Of a stretch of 9,933 bases of DNA, positions 1 through 7,328 are shown in pieces (position 1 is the first letter of the stretch; every line of letters starts with the position of its first letter). Location: positions 1 to 9,933 of the forward strand of contig JAAERC010000487.1 of the NCBI GenBank assembly GCA_024230695.1, written 5' to 3'. The position numbers and the translations under genes are program-made. The notes under the pieces are model-generated. The model ran no database searches, was not told the origin of the DNA, and saw only the letters and a program-made list of their open reading frames with translations. Source of the stretch: Candidatus Zixiibacteriota bacterium. Lineage in GTDB: Bacteria; Zixibacteria; MSB-5A5; GN15; PGXB01.

Positions 1-3000
1 AATGATGAGGGTGTTGTCCTTGTTCACAATGGCGATTATTATGTCGTTGTCACCATTGAAGGCGGATATGTTGGAAATCAGAATATTTATCTTCTCAGCG
101 ATAATGGAAGCTGTCCGACCGGACGAAGCGGTATGTTTCTTTCCGGTGCCACCGGGTGGCATAGTTATTCGACCAATTTTAATTATCTTATAAAGACCAA
201 TACCTGTCGTGACATATATAATAATTGTAGTTGGGATTTTGCCTATCCTCTGGGTGATTTTGCATATACCTGGAATATCCCGGATTACATGGATACTGAA
301 AATACGATGTTAAGAAAAGGATGGGGTGTTAAATATTCACCTGCATCCCCCCATGGATGTGATATGGGTGCCATAGATATTTGGTTTAATGGTGGTGCTA
401 TGGCCGAAGATGCCGAGATTGCAATTTATGACGCAACTGGTTCCAATGGTCTACCGGGGAATAGAATTCGGTATATTCCAATTACTGGCGGCTCGTGGCC
501 AGGCGGTTATTTCAACGTTGCTCCATTATATTTTTCATCTCCGGTTTGGATAGTCCTTGAATCATTTGCCACCGGATCGAATGATATCCAAATTGTTACC
601 GATGATGGAACCACACCCACCGGCCGTAGCGCAATACTTTGGACCAACGAAACAACGTCAACAACACAATGGGATTATTGCGCCAACATTTATAGTTCTG
701 ATTATGATGCGTTTTTTGATGTGTATCGTTGCTGTATTCCATTTCAGCCCAGGTGCTCTCCAGATGGTGATTGGCCGACTTTGGGCAAAAATTTTGCGCG
801 TGACAATAGTACCACAAATGCCCTTGGCGATGTTCAATGTAACCTCACCAAATCATGGACCTATCAAAATTCATCGGGTAATGGTGTAACTTTTGCTCAG
901 CCGATTATTGCTGATGGCAAAGTTTTTGCCTATATGTTTGATTGTCTGGTTTGCGTTGATGTTAACACTGGCGCCGAACTTTGGAGACGAGACGCAAACT
1001 TTGCCGAAATTGGCGGTTCCTGCCGCGCTACTCCAACTTTTTATGACGGAGCCCTTTATTGCGGTGGCGGCGATAATGGCTATTTTTCTAAGTTTAACGC
1101 TTTTGACGGCTCCACTATATGGTCATTTGTAATGAGTGGACATGCGCAGTACGCTCCTCATATAATTATGGATGTTGATGGAGATGAGTTAGTTTTTGTG
1201 GCTGATAATAATGGAAATATTTATGGCCTTAAAACATCGGATGGCGACAACTATTATTACCCAGGACTTGCTACACCATGCTTTACTGCATCCGGTCAGA
1301 TTCACAAAGGCCTAACCACTGATGGGACATATCTGTATGTAGGTTGTGACGAGTCTCCAATCGCTGCAAATGTTTATCGACTAGAAGTTGATCCCGCTGG
1401 CGTTACCGAAGACTGGAACTTGGTTGATGGAATAGGCTGGCCGATAATTTATATTTGGCCTTTATATCCTCAGGAAGCCTGTTATGCCTCTATTCTTTAT
1501 AGCGATGAAGGGGCTGATGGTCAGTGGATTTATTTTGTTAGTAACAGTGTACTATACAAAGTTAGTGCTGATGGCGCAACTTTGGGTTGGCTACAATATT
1601 GTAATGGCTCTCCTTCCGGAGCGCCCGGCGGTATTATTAGTGACGAGGCTCAGGTTATCTTTGGCGGCTGGTCACATTGGATTGAAGGCGGTGATAAATA
1701 CGGCCCAATGGCTTTTTCCAAATATTCAGGTGATCCACTATGGGGGCCAAATGATTACCACCCATATTGGAACATCCAGACTATTCCAGATGAATGGGGC
1801 AATGTTTCCCAGCCTGGTGTGCTCGCCTGTGGGGCTGAAATGGGATATACTTCAGATAAATGGCTAATTTTTGGTAATGATCATGGATATTGGAATTTTA
1901 CGGATGCTAAACTTGGTGAAGTTGTTTGGCATCGTCGTTCGGCTCGATTCGCGACTTATGTTACCGGGCCGGTAGTTGATGAAGCTGGTCATCTGATTTT
2001 GGGTGAAGGCGGGAAGCTGCATTGCTTGGCCAATGCGGTTTACCCTCGTCAGCGTTTACATATAGCCGATATGCATCCTGAAATTTGGGTTTCATTTGCA
2101 CAGTCTTCATATGAAGAAATAGTTTTTGAGGATATTCTGGTTAACTCTGGCTGTGCTCCTTTGGAAATCTTCCATGTCGAACTTCTTGAAAACGATAATG
2201 GAACTTTTCCAACCAGAGTCAGTACGGTTAATATGGATAAAGCCGAATCTATTTCATCTCTGGCCAAAGAAAAAACCAGACTCAATACCAGAGTAGCCAA
2301 GTTTCTTGATAACCGAGCTATAGCGGACGGATTCTCAAAAACTATAACATCTTCCGCCGCTTATGCACTTCCGGATTATATATTAAGCCTTGTTGAACCG
2401 GTTGATGGTACTATGATTCCCGCGGGCGGTTCTGCCGATATCAGACTGGCAATTGACGCAACAAAAATTCCGAGAGGAGCAACTCAATTCTATGCCGAAA
2501 TTCATTCTGATGATCCGGATTATTTCCTTGATTCGGCCTATATGGATTATGGAGTTGACGCGGCCGATCCGACTATTCTCTTAACAGTAACAGGTGGCTG
2601 TATGTATAATAGTATGCAGTTTGATTTTGGTGAGAGTGGTTCTAACCATTATCCGATTTGGAACTCCACTCATGTTATGGCCGCCAATTCCGGAAATTAT
2701 AAAATTGATGGCAATACCTCATATCTTTACGGTTGCGATGGTCTCTTTTATTCCATCGACACCCATAGAGTTGTTATGCATGCCAGAGACGGCGGCGGAA
2801 ATCCAACCTGGGAAGGTATTATACCAGACCCGCTCCCAACATGCGACTTTGCCATAGCCAATGATGTTGTTTTGGCTCAAATGTCAGATGACGGTTCATC
2901 ATATAGTAATGTTATTGGGACTATAGTTAATTATGCCTATGTCGATTCAGTGGAAGATCACCGCCGCTACGAGATTGATACTACCGTTACGCCTTGGGAT

Positions 3001-3927
3001 ACCACTATTACATGGAACTGGGATATTGAGTTCAATACCGGTTTAAATAAACCCTATGCCAGTGATCTGACTGAAGGCTGGGCTTTTAAGGCAATGGTCA
3101 CTGAATATGCAGTAACAGATGTCACTGGACCAAAATATGGATTCGATGATTTTTGGAACTTTACTATCTCCAGACATTCCGTCTATAGTCGTTATGGTAC
3201 TGCTATTCCGGGCTTGTATGTTGGGATGATTGCTGATTGGGATATTGGTGGTGTCTCATACAATACCTCCGGCTACAATGAAGAATCCTCTATTGGCTGG
3301 ATGTATAACACGCTCTTACCAGAATTTGGTGGTGGCGTCGTCAAGGTTCCGTTTGGCCATGGTTATACATCGCTGATTAACTCTGTTAACGCTACAACCG
3401 AATGGTATGGCGATGAAGAACCTGGGTTTGATTCTATCTATGTGTGGATGTCACGTCCAGAAACTCAATTTATGATGTATCAGCCATATCCATCTGGCAC
3501 TGACAGACGTTTGTGGAATACAATCGCTGAACTAAATCTGCCAGCATGGGCATATACTGGCAACGAAAATGATCCGGTTCCCGATGAAGTATTTGATACA
3601 TATGGTTACGCCTTTTTCGGGAAATACACTGATTTTGATGCCGCCAACGTAGATAACTACTCCGGAATGGCCTCATTGATTAACAAATTTTGTGGCTTTG
3701 GTCGCGGTGATGTCAATGATGACGGAATTATAAATCTCGTTGATATCGTTTATCTTAATGGCTATGTGCATAGCAGTGGAAATGGTCCGTTCCCGTTCAA
3801 ACATCTTGGCGATGTTAACGATGATAAAGCGGTCGATAATCTTGATATTACATACATGATAGACTGGTACTTCAATGGCGGTACAAATCCGCTTGGAGAT
3901 TGGGCACTTCCGCAGTTTGTTCCGTAA
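1..3927 (+). CDS. Large secreted PQQ-type beta-propeller protein with C-terminal type I dockerin (5' partial)
   Basis: The frame is open from base 1 with no credible start, so the N-terminus and any signal peptide lie upstream; the first ATG, at 133, is internal to a conserved-looking module. Counting from the first codon, 1308 residues are visible. Two related modules sharing a P-T-G-R-S motif come first (about 1-70 and 107-245). A PQQ/WD-like propeller follows (about 257-680), starting at a D-W-P-T-L-G-K-N motif and showing repeated 'G-x-[VL]-[YF]' strands and 'D-x-x-[TS]-G-x-x-[IL]-W' turns. Next come an Ig-like segment (about 681-867), a large aromatic-rich domain I do not recognise (about 868-1233), and a dockerin (about 1236-1298). 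The many cysteines and the Asn/Gly/Trp/Tyr-rich composition fit an extracellular protein. The role is probably structural or binding at the cell surface; I see no catalytic motif. The family and function as a whole are unknown. Confidence 0.88.
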   Translation, partial: NDEGVVLVHNGDYYVVVTIEGGYVGNQNIYLLSDNGSCPTGRSGMFLSGATGWHSYSTNFNYLIKTNTCRDIYNNCSWDFAYPLGDFAYTWNIPDYMDTENTMLRKGWGVKYSPASPHGCDMGAIDIWFNGGAMAEDAEIAIYDATGSNGLPGNRIRYIPITGGSWPGGYFNVAPLYFSSPVWIVLESFATGSNDIQIVTDDGTTPTGRSAILWTNETTSTTQWDYCANIYSSDYDAFFDVYRCCIPFQPRCSPDGDWPTLGKNFARDNSTTNALGDVQCNLTKSWTYQNSSGNGVTFAQPIIADGKVFAYMFDCLVCVDVNTGAELWRRDANFAEIGGSCRATPTFYDGALYCGGGDNGYFSKFNAFDGSTIWSFVMSGHAQYAPHIIMDVDGDELVFVADNNGNIYGLKTSDGDNYYYPGLATPCFTASGQIHKGLTTDGTYLYVGCDESPIAANVYRLEVDPAGVTEDWNLVDGIGWPIIYIWPLYPQEACYASILYSDEGADGQWIYFVSNSVLYKVSADGATLGWLQYCNGSPSGAPGGIISDEAQVIFGGWSHWIEGGDKYGPMAFSKYSGDPLWGPNDYHPYWNIQTIPDEWGNVSQPGVLACGAEMGYTSDKWLIFGNDHGYWNFTDAKLGEVVWHRRSARFATYVTGPVVDEAGHLILGEGGKLHCLANAVYPRQRLHIADMHPEIWVSFAQSSYEEIVFEDILVNSGCAPLEIFHVELLENDNGTFPTRVSTVNMDKAESISSLAKEKTRLNTRVAKFLDNRAIADGFSKTITSSAAYALPDYILSLVEPVDGTMIPAGGSADIRLAIDATKIPRGATQFYAEIHSDDPDYFLDSAYMDYGVDAADPTILLTVTGGCMYNSMQFDFGESGSNHYPIWNSTHVMAANSGNYKIDGNTSYLYGCDGLFYSIDTHRVVMHARDGGGNPTWEGIIPDPLPTCDFAIANDVVLAQMSDDGSSYSNVIGTIVNYAYVDSVEDHRRYEIDTTVTPWDTTITWNWDIEFNTGLNKPYASDLTEGWAFKAMVTEYAVTDVTGPKYGFDDFWNFTISRHSVYSRYGTAIPGLYVGMIADWDIGGVSYNTSGYNEESSIGWMYNTLLPEFGGGVVKVPFGHGYTSLINSVNATTEWYGDEEPGFDSIYVWMSRPETQFMMYQPYPSGTDRRLWNTIAELNLPAWAYTGNENDPVPDEVFDTYGYAFFGKYTDFDAANVDNYSGMASLINKFCGFGRGDVNDDGIINLVDIVYLNGYVHSSGNGPFPFKHLGDVNDDKAVDNLDITYMIDWYFNGGTNPLGDWALPQFVP
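3706..3893 (+). other. Type I dockerin domain (two calcium-binding repeats)
   Basis: Two F-hand-like repeats lie 102 bases apart. Repeat 1 (from 3706) reads G-D-V-N-D-D-G-I-I-N-L-V-D. Repeat 2 (from 3808) reads G-D-V-N-D-D-K-A-V-D-N-L-D. Both keep the calcium ligands at loop positions 1, 3, 5, 9 and 12. Loop positions 10 and 11, where clostridial dockerins often carry Ser/Thr for cohesin recognition, are Leu-Val and Asn-Leu here. Dockerins normally anchor a protein to a cohesin partner, but no cohesin is encoded in this window. The domain sits 11 residues from the stop, the usual C-terminal position. Confidence 0.85.
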
Positions 3928-4000
3928 AGATTTTTACATGGTAATTGTTTTTTGATAATTATACAAAATGCGATCCAGTCCTCAATAATGTGTTTGAATC

Positions 4001-4033
4001 AATAAAAAAGCGGGATCATTGAATGATCCCGCC
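4001..4033 (-). terminator. Intrinsic terminator between convergent genes
   Basis: A perfect 10-bp GC-rich stem (GCGGGATCAT at 4010-4019 pairing with 4023-4032) has a 3-base loop. On the - strand it is followed at once by CTTTTTTATT, the classic Rho-independent layout for the lipoprotein gene ending at 4057. On the + strand the stem is preceded by the A-tract and followed only by CTTATAAA, so it would be a weaker terminator for the dockerin gene, though it may work in both directions. Confidence 0.85.
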
Positions 4034-4056
4034 TTATAAATTAAAATCAGGCTAAA

Positions 4057-4806
4057 TTATTTATTCTGTAATGTAGCCCCAACCACATTAACCTCCCGGT
4101 CGATTGTTAATTTCACACCACCAATTTTACCCGATGATCGAGCCGGCGGATCGGAAAGTTCCCAATTATCAGGATTATCCGGATCGCCGCCCATATACGT
4201 CAACCGCCAAAAATATTCAAGCGGGTAATAGGCGTCAAATTCAACAGACCAGAAATTGGCGTAACCATATATTTCATATACCCCTGCTGATGGGCTCTGG
4301 ACATCGCATTGGGTTATCCCTAAATAATATACCCAGCCGTCAGCATATCCAAATTCAGAATTCACTAACGCAAGAATGTCGGCAGTACCATAATATTGCA
4401 TAGCACTATGAGCAAATTGTAAAAATGGATCACACTGACTGATCAATGTTGTATCATAATGATTTACAGTATTGGTCACAGTGTCATAAACAGTATTAGT
4501 AACAGTCACTGTATCATAGATATGTTCTGTGATAGTCAATGTGTCAGTAGAGTTGTTGTATATTGTATCAATTACAGTAATTGTATCTGTCCCGCCAGTT
4601 CCGGTGTGGGTTGTATCATATTGATAAAGCGTGTCAATTGTATAAAGTGTATCAAATACCCGAACCGTATCGGCCGGTTTTTCAATATATTCGATTTTTT
4701 CAATATATTCAGTTGATGTAATCGTTCTTTCTTTGTCACATCCCAGTATTAAAATCAAAGAAACCAAAATGAACAAAATTGCAAATCCAAGTAGTATCTT
4801 TTTCAT
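4057..4806 (-). CDS. Hypothetical lipoprotein with Thr/Asp/Tyr-repeat stalk
   Basis: This encodes a 249-residue secreted lipoprotein. The start at 4806 is chosen because it yields a lipoprotein signal peptide (M-K-K, hydrophobic residues 4-22, lipobox I-L-G-C with lipidated Cys23) and has an AAGGGAG ribosome binding site at 4814-4820. An in-frame ATG at 5001 would add 65 residues that look like translated non-coding DNA. Residues 33-120 are low-complexity repeats of the form '[YFI]-D-T-[VIL]-[YT]', probably an extended stalk. Residues 125-249 form a compact aromatic-rich domain with two cysteines (Cys125, Cys167) that could form a disulfide. Asp24 follows the lipid cysteine; in Escherichia coli that favours inner-membrane retention, but the rule may not apply here. 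I do not recognise the C-terminal domain. Function is unknown. The gene is monocistronic, divergent from the mutase operon and convergent with the dockerin gene. Confidence 0.85.
   Translation of the reverse strand: MKKILLGFAILFILVSLILILGCDKERTITSTEYIEKIEYIEKPADTVRVFDTLYTIDTLYQYDTTHTGTGGTDTITVIDTIYNNSTDTLTITEHIYDTVTVTNTVYDTVTNTVNHYDTTLISQCDPFLQFAHSAMQYYGTADILALVNSEFGYADGWVYYLGITQCDVQSPSAGVYEIYGYANFWSVEFDAYYPLEYFWRLTYMGGDPDNPDNWELSDPPARSSGKIGGVKLTIDREVNVVGATLQNK
4447..4710 (-). repeat. Degenerate in-frame repeats encoding D-T-[VIL] stalk units
   Basis: About 88 codons repeat short units such as F-D-T-L-Y, I-D-T-L-Y, I-D-T-I-Y and Y-D-T-V-T, with the DNA motif GTATCATA or close variants recurring on the + strand. 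Unit spacing is irregular (roughly 6-11 residues), and a Gly/Thr-rich break lies near residues 68-73. The repeats are probably structural. Confidence 0.75.
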
Positions 4807-4823
4807 ATTCAAACTCCCTTCTA

Positions 4824-4837
4824 AGGAAAATTTTCCT
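4824..4837. repeat. 14-bp perfect palindrome upstream of the lipoprotein RBS
   Basis: AGGAAAATTTTCCT is a perfect palindrome ending 3 bases from the AAGGGAG ribosome binding site (4814-4820) of the lipoprotein gene. It is a plausible repressor operator in the transcribed leader; its AT-rich core could also be chance. Confidence 0.4.
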
Positions 4838-4900
4838 GTCAAAACACCTATTTTGAAGTCTATTTGAGCAAATAGTAGTCCGATAACATGTCTGATTCTA

Positions 4901-4929
4901 ACAATAGTTCTCATCTTTATGTGATTCAA
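4901..4929 (-). promoter_or_regulatory. Candidate sigma70-type promoter for the lipoprotein gene
   Basis: On the - strand, TTGAAT (4924-4929) and TATTGT (4901-4906) are separated by 17 bases. Each matches its consensus at 4 of 6 positions. The start would fall near 4895, giving a leader of about 90 bases that contains the 14-bp palindrome. In AT-rich DNA such matches are common. Confidence 0.25.
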
Positions 4930-5047
4930 TGACTTTTGGCAAATCTTGCATAATTTGGTGAATTGGAAATCATAAAAATAAAGGTAAATCGATGCGAACA
5001 AGCTGTAAAATCGGTATTTAAAGGCAAAATACGCTAAAATTCTAAAT

Positions 5048-5060
5048 CGGCCAGTGGCCG
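5048..5060. repeat. 13-bp palindrome CGGCCAGTGGCCG upstream of the mutase promoter
   Basis: Two perfect 6-bp arms (CGGCCA and TGGCCG) flank a single central G. It is a GC-rich dyad in otherwise AT-rich intergenic DNA, centred about 52 bases upstream of the proposed transcription start. That is a suitable position for an activator or regulator site controlling the acyl-CoA operon. Confidence 0.45.
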
Positions 5061-5066
5061 TCCAAT

Positions 5067-5117
5067 AATCTTGCTTTTTTGACGTAATTTCATTATTATC
5101 AATGGTTAAGCAAGATT
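5067..5117. repeat. 10-bp inverted repeat bracketing the mutase promoter
   Basis: AATCTTGCTT (5067-5076) and its exact reverse complement AAGCAAGATT (5108-5117) are 31 bases apart. The left arm covers the proposed -35 element, and the right arm ends one base before the GAGG ribosome binding site. This fits a two-site operator, or less likely a weak leader stem. Confidence 0.45.
5071..5099 (+). promoter_or_regulatory. Candidate promoter for the acyl-CoA mutase operon
   Basis: TTGCTT (5071-5076) and TATTAT (5094-5099) are separated by 17 bases; the -10 matches consensus at 5 of 6 positions, the -35 at 3 of 6. Transcription would begin near 5106, about 22 bases before the mutase ATG. The weak -35 lies inside an inverted repeat, consistent with a regulated promoter. 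Confidence 0.35.
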
Positions 5118-5127
5118 TGAGGTATAA

Positions 5128-6801
5128 ATGTTTGATAAAAAATTATTAGATGATTTAAAGAATAAAAAGAAGAATTGGGACAAATCGGCCGAGAAGTTTC
5201 GCGCCCGAAAAACCCGTCCCAAATTTATAACAATTTCAAGTGATGAAGTTGATGAGCTCTACACGCCGGAAAATCTGAGCGGTTTTGATTATGATAAAAA
5301 ACTCGGATTGCCGGGGGAATATCCATATACGCGCGGTGTTCACCACACAATGTATCGCAGTCGCCTCTGGACTATGCGCCAATTTGCCGGAATGGGTACT
5401 CCAAAACAAACCAATGAGCGATATCATTATTTATTAAACCAGGGACAGACCGGTCTCTCGGTTGCTTTTGATTTGCCGACCCTTATGGGCTATGACAGCG
5501 ATCATGTTAGATCGCTTGGCGAAGTTGGTAAATGTGGCGTGGCGGTTGATTCACTTGGCGATATGGAAATACTGTTTGATGATATCGATCTGGGCGAAGT
5601 CTCAACCTCGATGACTATTAACGCTCCCGCCTCGGTTCTTCTGGCGATGTATCTCGCGGTAGCCGAAAAACAGAATGTTCCATTTGATAAAATCCGCGGG
5701 ACATTGCAAAACGATATTTTAAAAGAGTATATTGCGCAGAAAGAATGGATCTATCCGCCCGAACCATCTATAAGATTAATAACCGATATGATGGCGTTTT
5801 GTACTGACCATGTTCCGCAGTGGAATACAATTTCGATCTCGGGGTATCATATCCGTGAAGCCGGTTCAACAGCGGCCCAGGAGTTGGCCTTTACGCTTTC
5901 TGATGGTTTTACTTATATCGAATCAGCAATGAAAGATGGGCAGGATGTTGACAAGTTTGCACCACGTCTCTCATTTTTCTTTAACGCGCATCAGGATTTT
6001 TTCGAAGAGATCGCCAAATATCGTGCGGCGAGAAGAATTTTTGCCCGCCGGATGAAAGAAAAATATAAAGCCAAAAAAGAACGAAGCTGGTTACTCAGAT
6101 TTCATACACAAACAGCCGGGTGTTCTTTAACCGCGCAACAACCGGAGAATAATTTAATCCGAACCGCCTATGAAGCGATGTCAGGTGTTCTTGGCGGCAC
6201 GCAATCGTTACATACAAATTCAATGGATGAAACTCTCGCACTACCGTCACAAAAAGCGGCTCTTTTGGCTCTTCGGACTCAGCAGGTTTTGGCGCATGAA
6301 ACTGGCGTTACCAATACAGTTGATCCTCTTGCTGGATCGTTTTTTGTGGAAGCAATGACCGATAAGATCGAAGCCGAAGCCGAAGCATATCTTGATGAGA
6401 TCGAAAAACGGGGCGGAGTGCTCAAGTGTATTGAAGACGGGTTCCAACAACGTGAGATCGCCAAAGCGGCTTATCGATATCAAAGAGAGATCGAGAAAAA
6501 AGAACGGATTATTGTTGGTGTTAATAAATATAAGATGGACACCGAAGAGATCGACATCCCAATTTTGATTATCGATGAAGATGTTGAAAAAGATCAGGCG
6601 GCATATGTTAAAAAGATCCGCGAAGAGCGAGATAACGACAAAGTCAAACGGACCCTCGATGATTTAGTAACGGCGGCCAAAGGTAACGGCAATACGATGA
6701 AAGCGATGCTTGATTGTGTTCGCGTTTATGCAACTGAGGGCGAGATAAGCGATGCTCTTAAGAATGTTTTTGGCGAGTATGTCGAACCCCCGTTTATTTA
6801 G
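5128..6801 (+). CDS. Coenzyme B12-dependent acyl-CoA mutase, large catalytic subunit (isobutyryl-CoA mutase-like)
   Basis: This 557-residue catalytic TIM-barrel subunit of the methylmalonyl-CoA mutase family rearranges the carbon skeleton of acyl-CoAs with adenosylcobalamin. A GAGG ribosome binding site (5119-5122) lies 5 bases before the ATG. Recognisable blocks are [10 protein letters not shown] (67-76), L-S-V-A-F-D-L-P-T (110-118), Q-N-D-I-L-K-E-Y (194-201), S-I-S-G-Y-H (236-241, His241 matching catalytic His244 of the Propionibacterium enzyme) and the Q-S-L-H-T-N block. The B12-binding domain is absent and supplied by the next gene. Length and split match IcmA (about 566 residues) plus IcmB, and also archaeal-type split methylmalonyl-CoA mutases. 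The specificity pair is Phe86/Gln204, as in isobutyryl-CoA mutase (Phe80/Gln198), not Tyr89/Arg207 as in methylmalonyl-CoA mutase; the 118-residue spacing is identical. An ethylmalonyl-CoA mutase/MeaA-type activity is another possibility. The family is certain; the substrate is inferred. Confidence 0.93.
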   Translation: MFDKKLLDDLKNKKKNWDKSAEKFRARKTRPKFITISSDEVDELYTPENLSGFDYDKKLGLPGEYPYTRGVHHTMYRSRLWTMRQFAGMGTPKQTNERYHYLLNQGQTGLSVAFDLPTLMGYDSDHVRSLGEVGKCGVAVDSLGDMEILFDDIDLGEVSTSMTINAPASVLLAMYLAVAEKQNVPFDKIRGTLQNDILKEYIAQKEWIYPPEPSIRLITDMMAFCTDHVPQWNTISISGYHIREAGSTAAQELAFTLSDGFTYIESAMKDGQDVDKFAPRLSFFFNAHQDFFEEIAKYRAARRIFARRMKEKYKAKKERSWLLRFHTQTAGCSLTAQQPENNLIRTAYEAMSGVLGGTQSLHTNSMDETLALPSQKAALLALRTQQVLAHETGVTNTVDPLAGSFFVEAMTDKIEAEAEAYLDEIEKRGGVLKCIEDGFQQREIAKAAYRYQREIEKKERIIVGVNKYKMDTEEIDIPILIIDEDVEKDQAAYVKKIREERDNDKVKRTLDDLVTAAKGNGNTMKAMLDCVRVYATEGEISDALKNVFGEYVEPPFI

Positions 6802-6837
6802 TTTTGAGATAAAATTTATTATAAATAAAGAATTATT

Positions 6838-7269
6838 ATGACTGACAAAAAAATAAGAGTACTGTTGGCCAAGCCGGGACTTGATGGCCATGATCGTGGT
6901 ATCAAAGTGATTGCGGCGGCTTTTCGTGATGCCGGATTTGAGGTGATTTATACCGGTTTGCGGCAGACCCCCGATCAGATTGTTAATGCCGCTGTGCAGG
7001 AGGATGTTGATGTCATTGGTGTCTCGATTTTGTCCGGAGCGCATATGACACTATTCCCGGAAATCAAAAAGAAGATGGAAGAAAAAGGTATTGGTGATAC
7101 AATTCTTTTTGGCGGCGGAATTATCCCGGAAGATGATATTAAAAAGCTCGAAAGTCAGGGCATTGCCAAACTGTTTACCCCCGGTGCCACAACCGAGGAA
7201 ACAGTTAATTATGTCCGTACCGCCATGACCGAACGCGGCGACAAAAAAGATGAAGATAAAATAATGTAA
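6838..7269 (+). CDS. Cobalamin-binding small subunit of the acyl-CoA mutase
   Basis: This 143-residue B12-binding (Rossmann-like) domain protein partners the preceding mutase subunit. It carries the D-x-H-x-x-G motif (Asp16, His18, Gly21; His18 would be the lower cobalt ligand in base-off/His-on binding). It also has the S-I-L element (Ser63-Leu65) and the Gly-rich G-G-G loop (92-94) that wrap the nucleotide tail. Its size matches free-standing small subunits such as IcmB (about 136 residues). It begins 36 bases after the large subunit with only a weak AAAGAA ribosome binding site (6827-6832), so expression may depend partly on the operon context. The charged Lys/Asp/Glu tail after about residue 130 looks disordered. 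No GTPase chaperone (MeaB type) or methylmalonyl-CoA epimerase is encoded in the window. Confidence 0.93.
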   Translation: MTDKKIRVLLAKPGLDGHDRGIKVIAAAFRDAGFEVIYTGLRQTPDQIVNAAVQEDVDVIGVSILSGAHMTLFPEIKKKMEEKGIGDTILFGGGIIPEDDIKKLESQGIAKLFTPGATTEETVNYVRTAMTERGDKKDEDKIM

Positions 7270-7317
7270 CATAATAGGATTTGTCCGAGGATACCAAATC
7301 GGGCGAAGTCAGATCTC

Positions 7318-7323
7318 AGGAGG
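7318..7323 (+). promoter_or_regulatory. Strong ribosome binding site fixing the acyl-CoA dehydrogenase start
   Basis: AGGAGG lies 5 bases before the ATG at 7329. This supports that start over the in-frame TTG at 7281, which has no properly spaced Shine-Dalgarno sequence. Confidence 0.85.
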
Positions 7324-7328
7324 AGATA

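Larger units (their letters stand above)
4807..5127. other. Divergent intergenic region between lipoprotein gene and mutase operon
   Basis: These 321 bases contain no convincing gene. They hold AT-rich candidate promoters facing both ways, a 14-bp palindrome (4824-4837), a 13-bp palindrome (5048-5060) and a 10-bp inverted repeat (5067-5076 and 5108-5117). I see nothing resembling a cobalamin riboswitch: the + strand leader from the proposed start near 5106 would be only about 20 bases. Confidence 0.6.

Noticed and set aside
133..135. ATG at 133 as the start of the large propeller/dockerin protein
   Set aside because: The same frame is open back to base 1 and encodes the first half of a module repeated later, so this Met is internal.
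557..889. A 110-residue + strand frame inside the propeller gene
   Set aside because: It is an out-of-frame shadow of a gene with strong domain evidence; its composition is not protein-like.
3924..3937. Small hairpin GTAAA/TTTAC overlapping the dockerin gene stop, followed by T-rich DNA
   Set aside because: The 5-bp AT-rich stem is too weak to be a convincing terminator; the hairpin at 4010-4032 is far stronger.
4447..4710. CRISPR-like or other DNA repeat array
   Set aside because: The repeats are short, degenerate, irregularly spaced and in frame; they encode a protein stalk.
4807..5001. A 65-residue N-terminal extension of the lipoprotein gene starting at an ATG at 5001
   Set aside because: It would bury the lipoprotein signal peptide inside the protein and cover the ribosome binding site, the palindrome and the likely promoter.
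5079..5084. TTGACG as the -35 box of the mutase promoter
   Set aside because: It is a better -35 match than TTGCTT, but no acceptable -10 lies 16-18 bases downstream.
6815..6829. AT-only 6-bp hairpin (TTTATT/AATAAA) in the gap between the mutase subunits
   Set aside because: Too weak to terminate or block translation; typical of AT-rich spacers.
6664..7044. A 126-residue frame on the - strand across the mutase subunit junction
   Set aside because: It overlaps two clear B12-mutase genes on the other strand, has no recognisable domain and no ribosome binding site worth noting.
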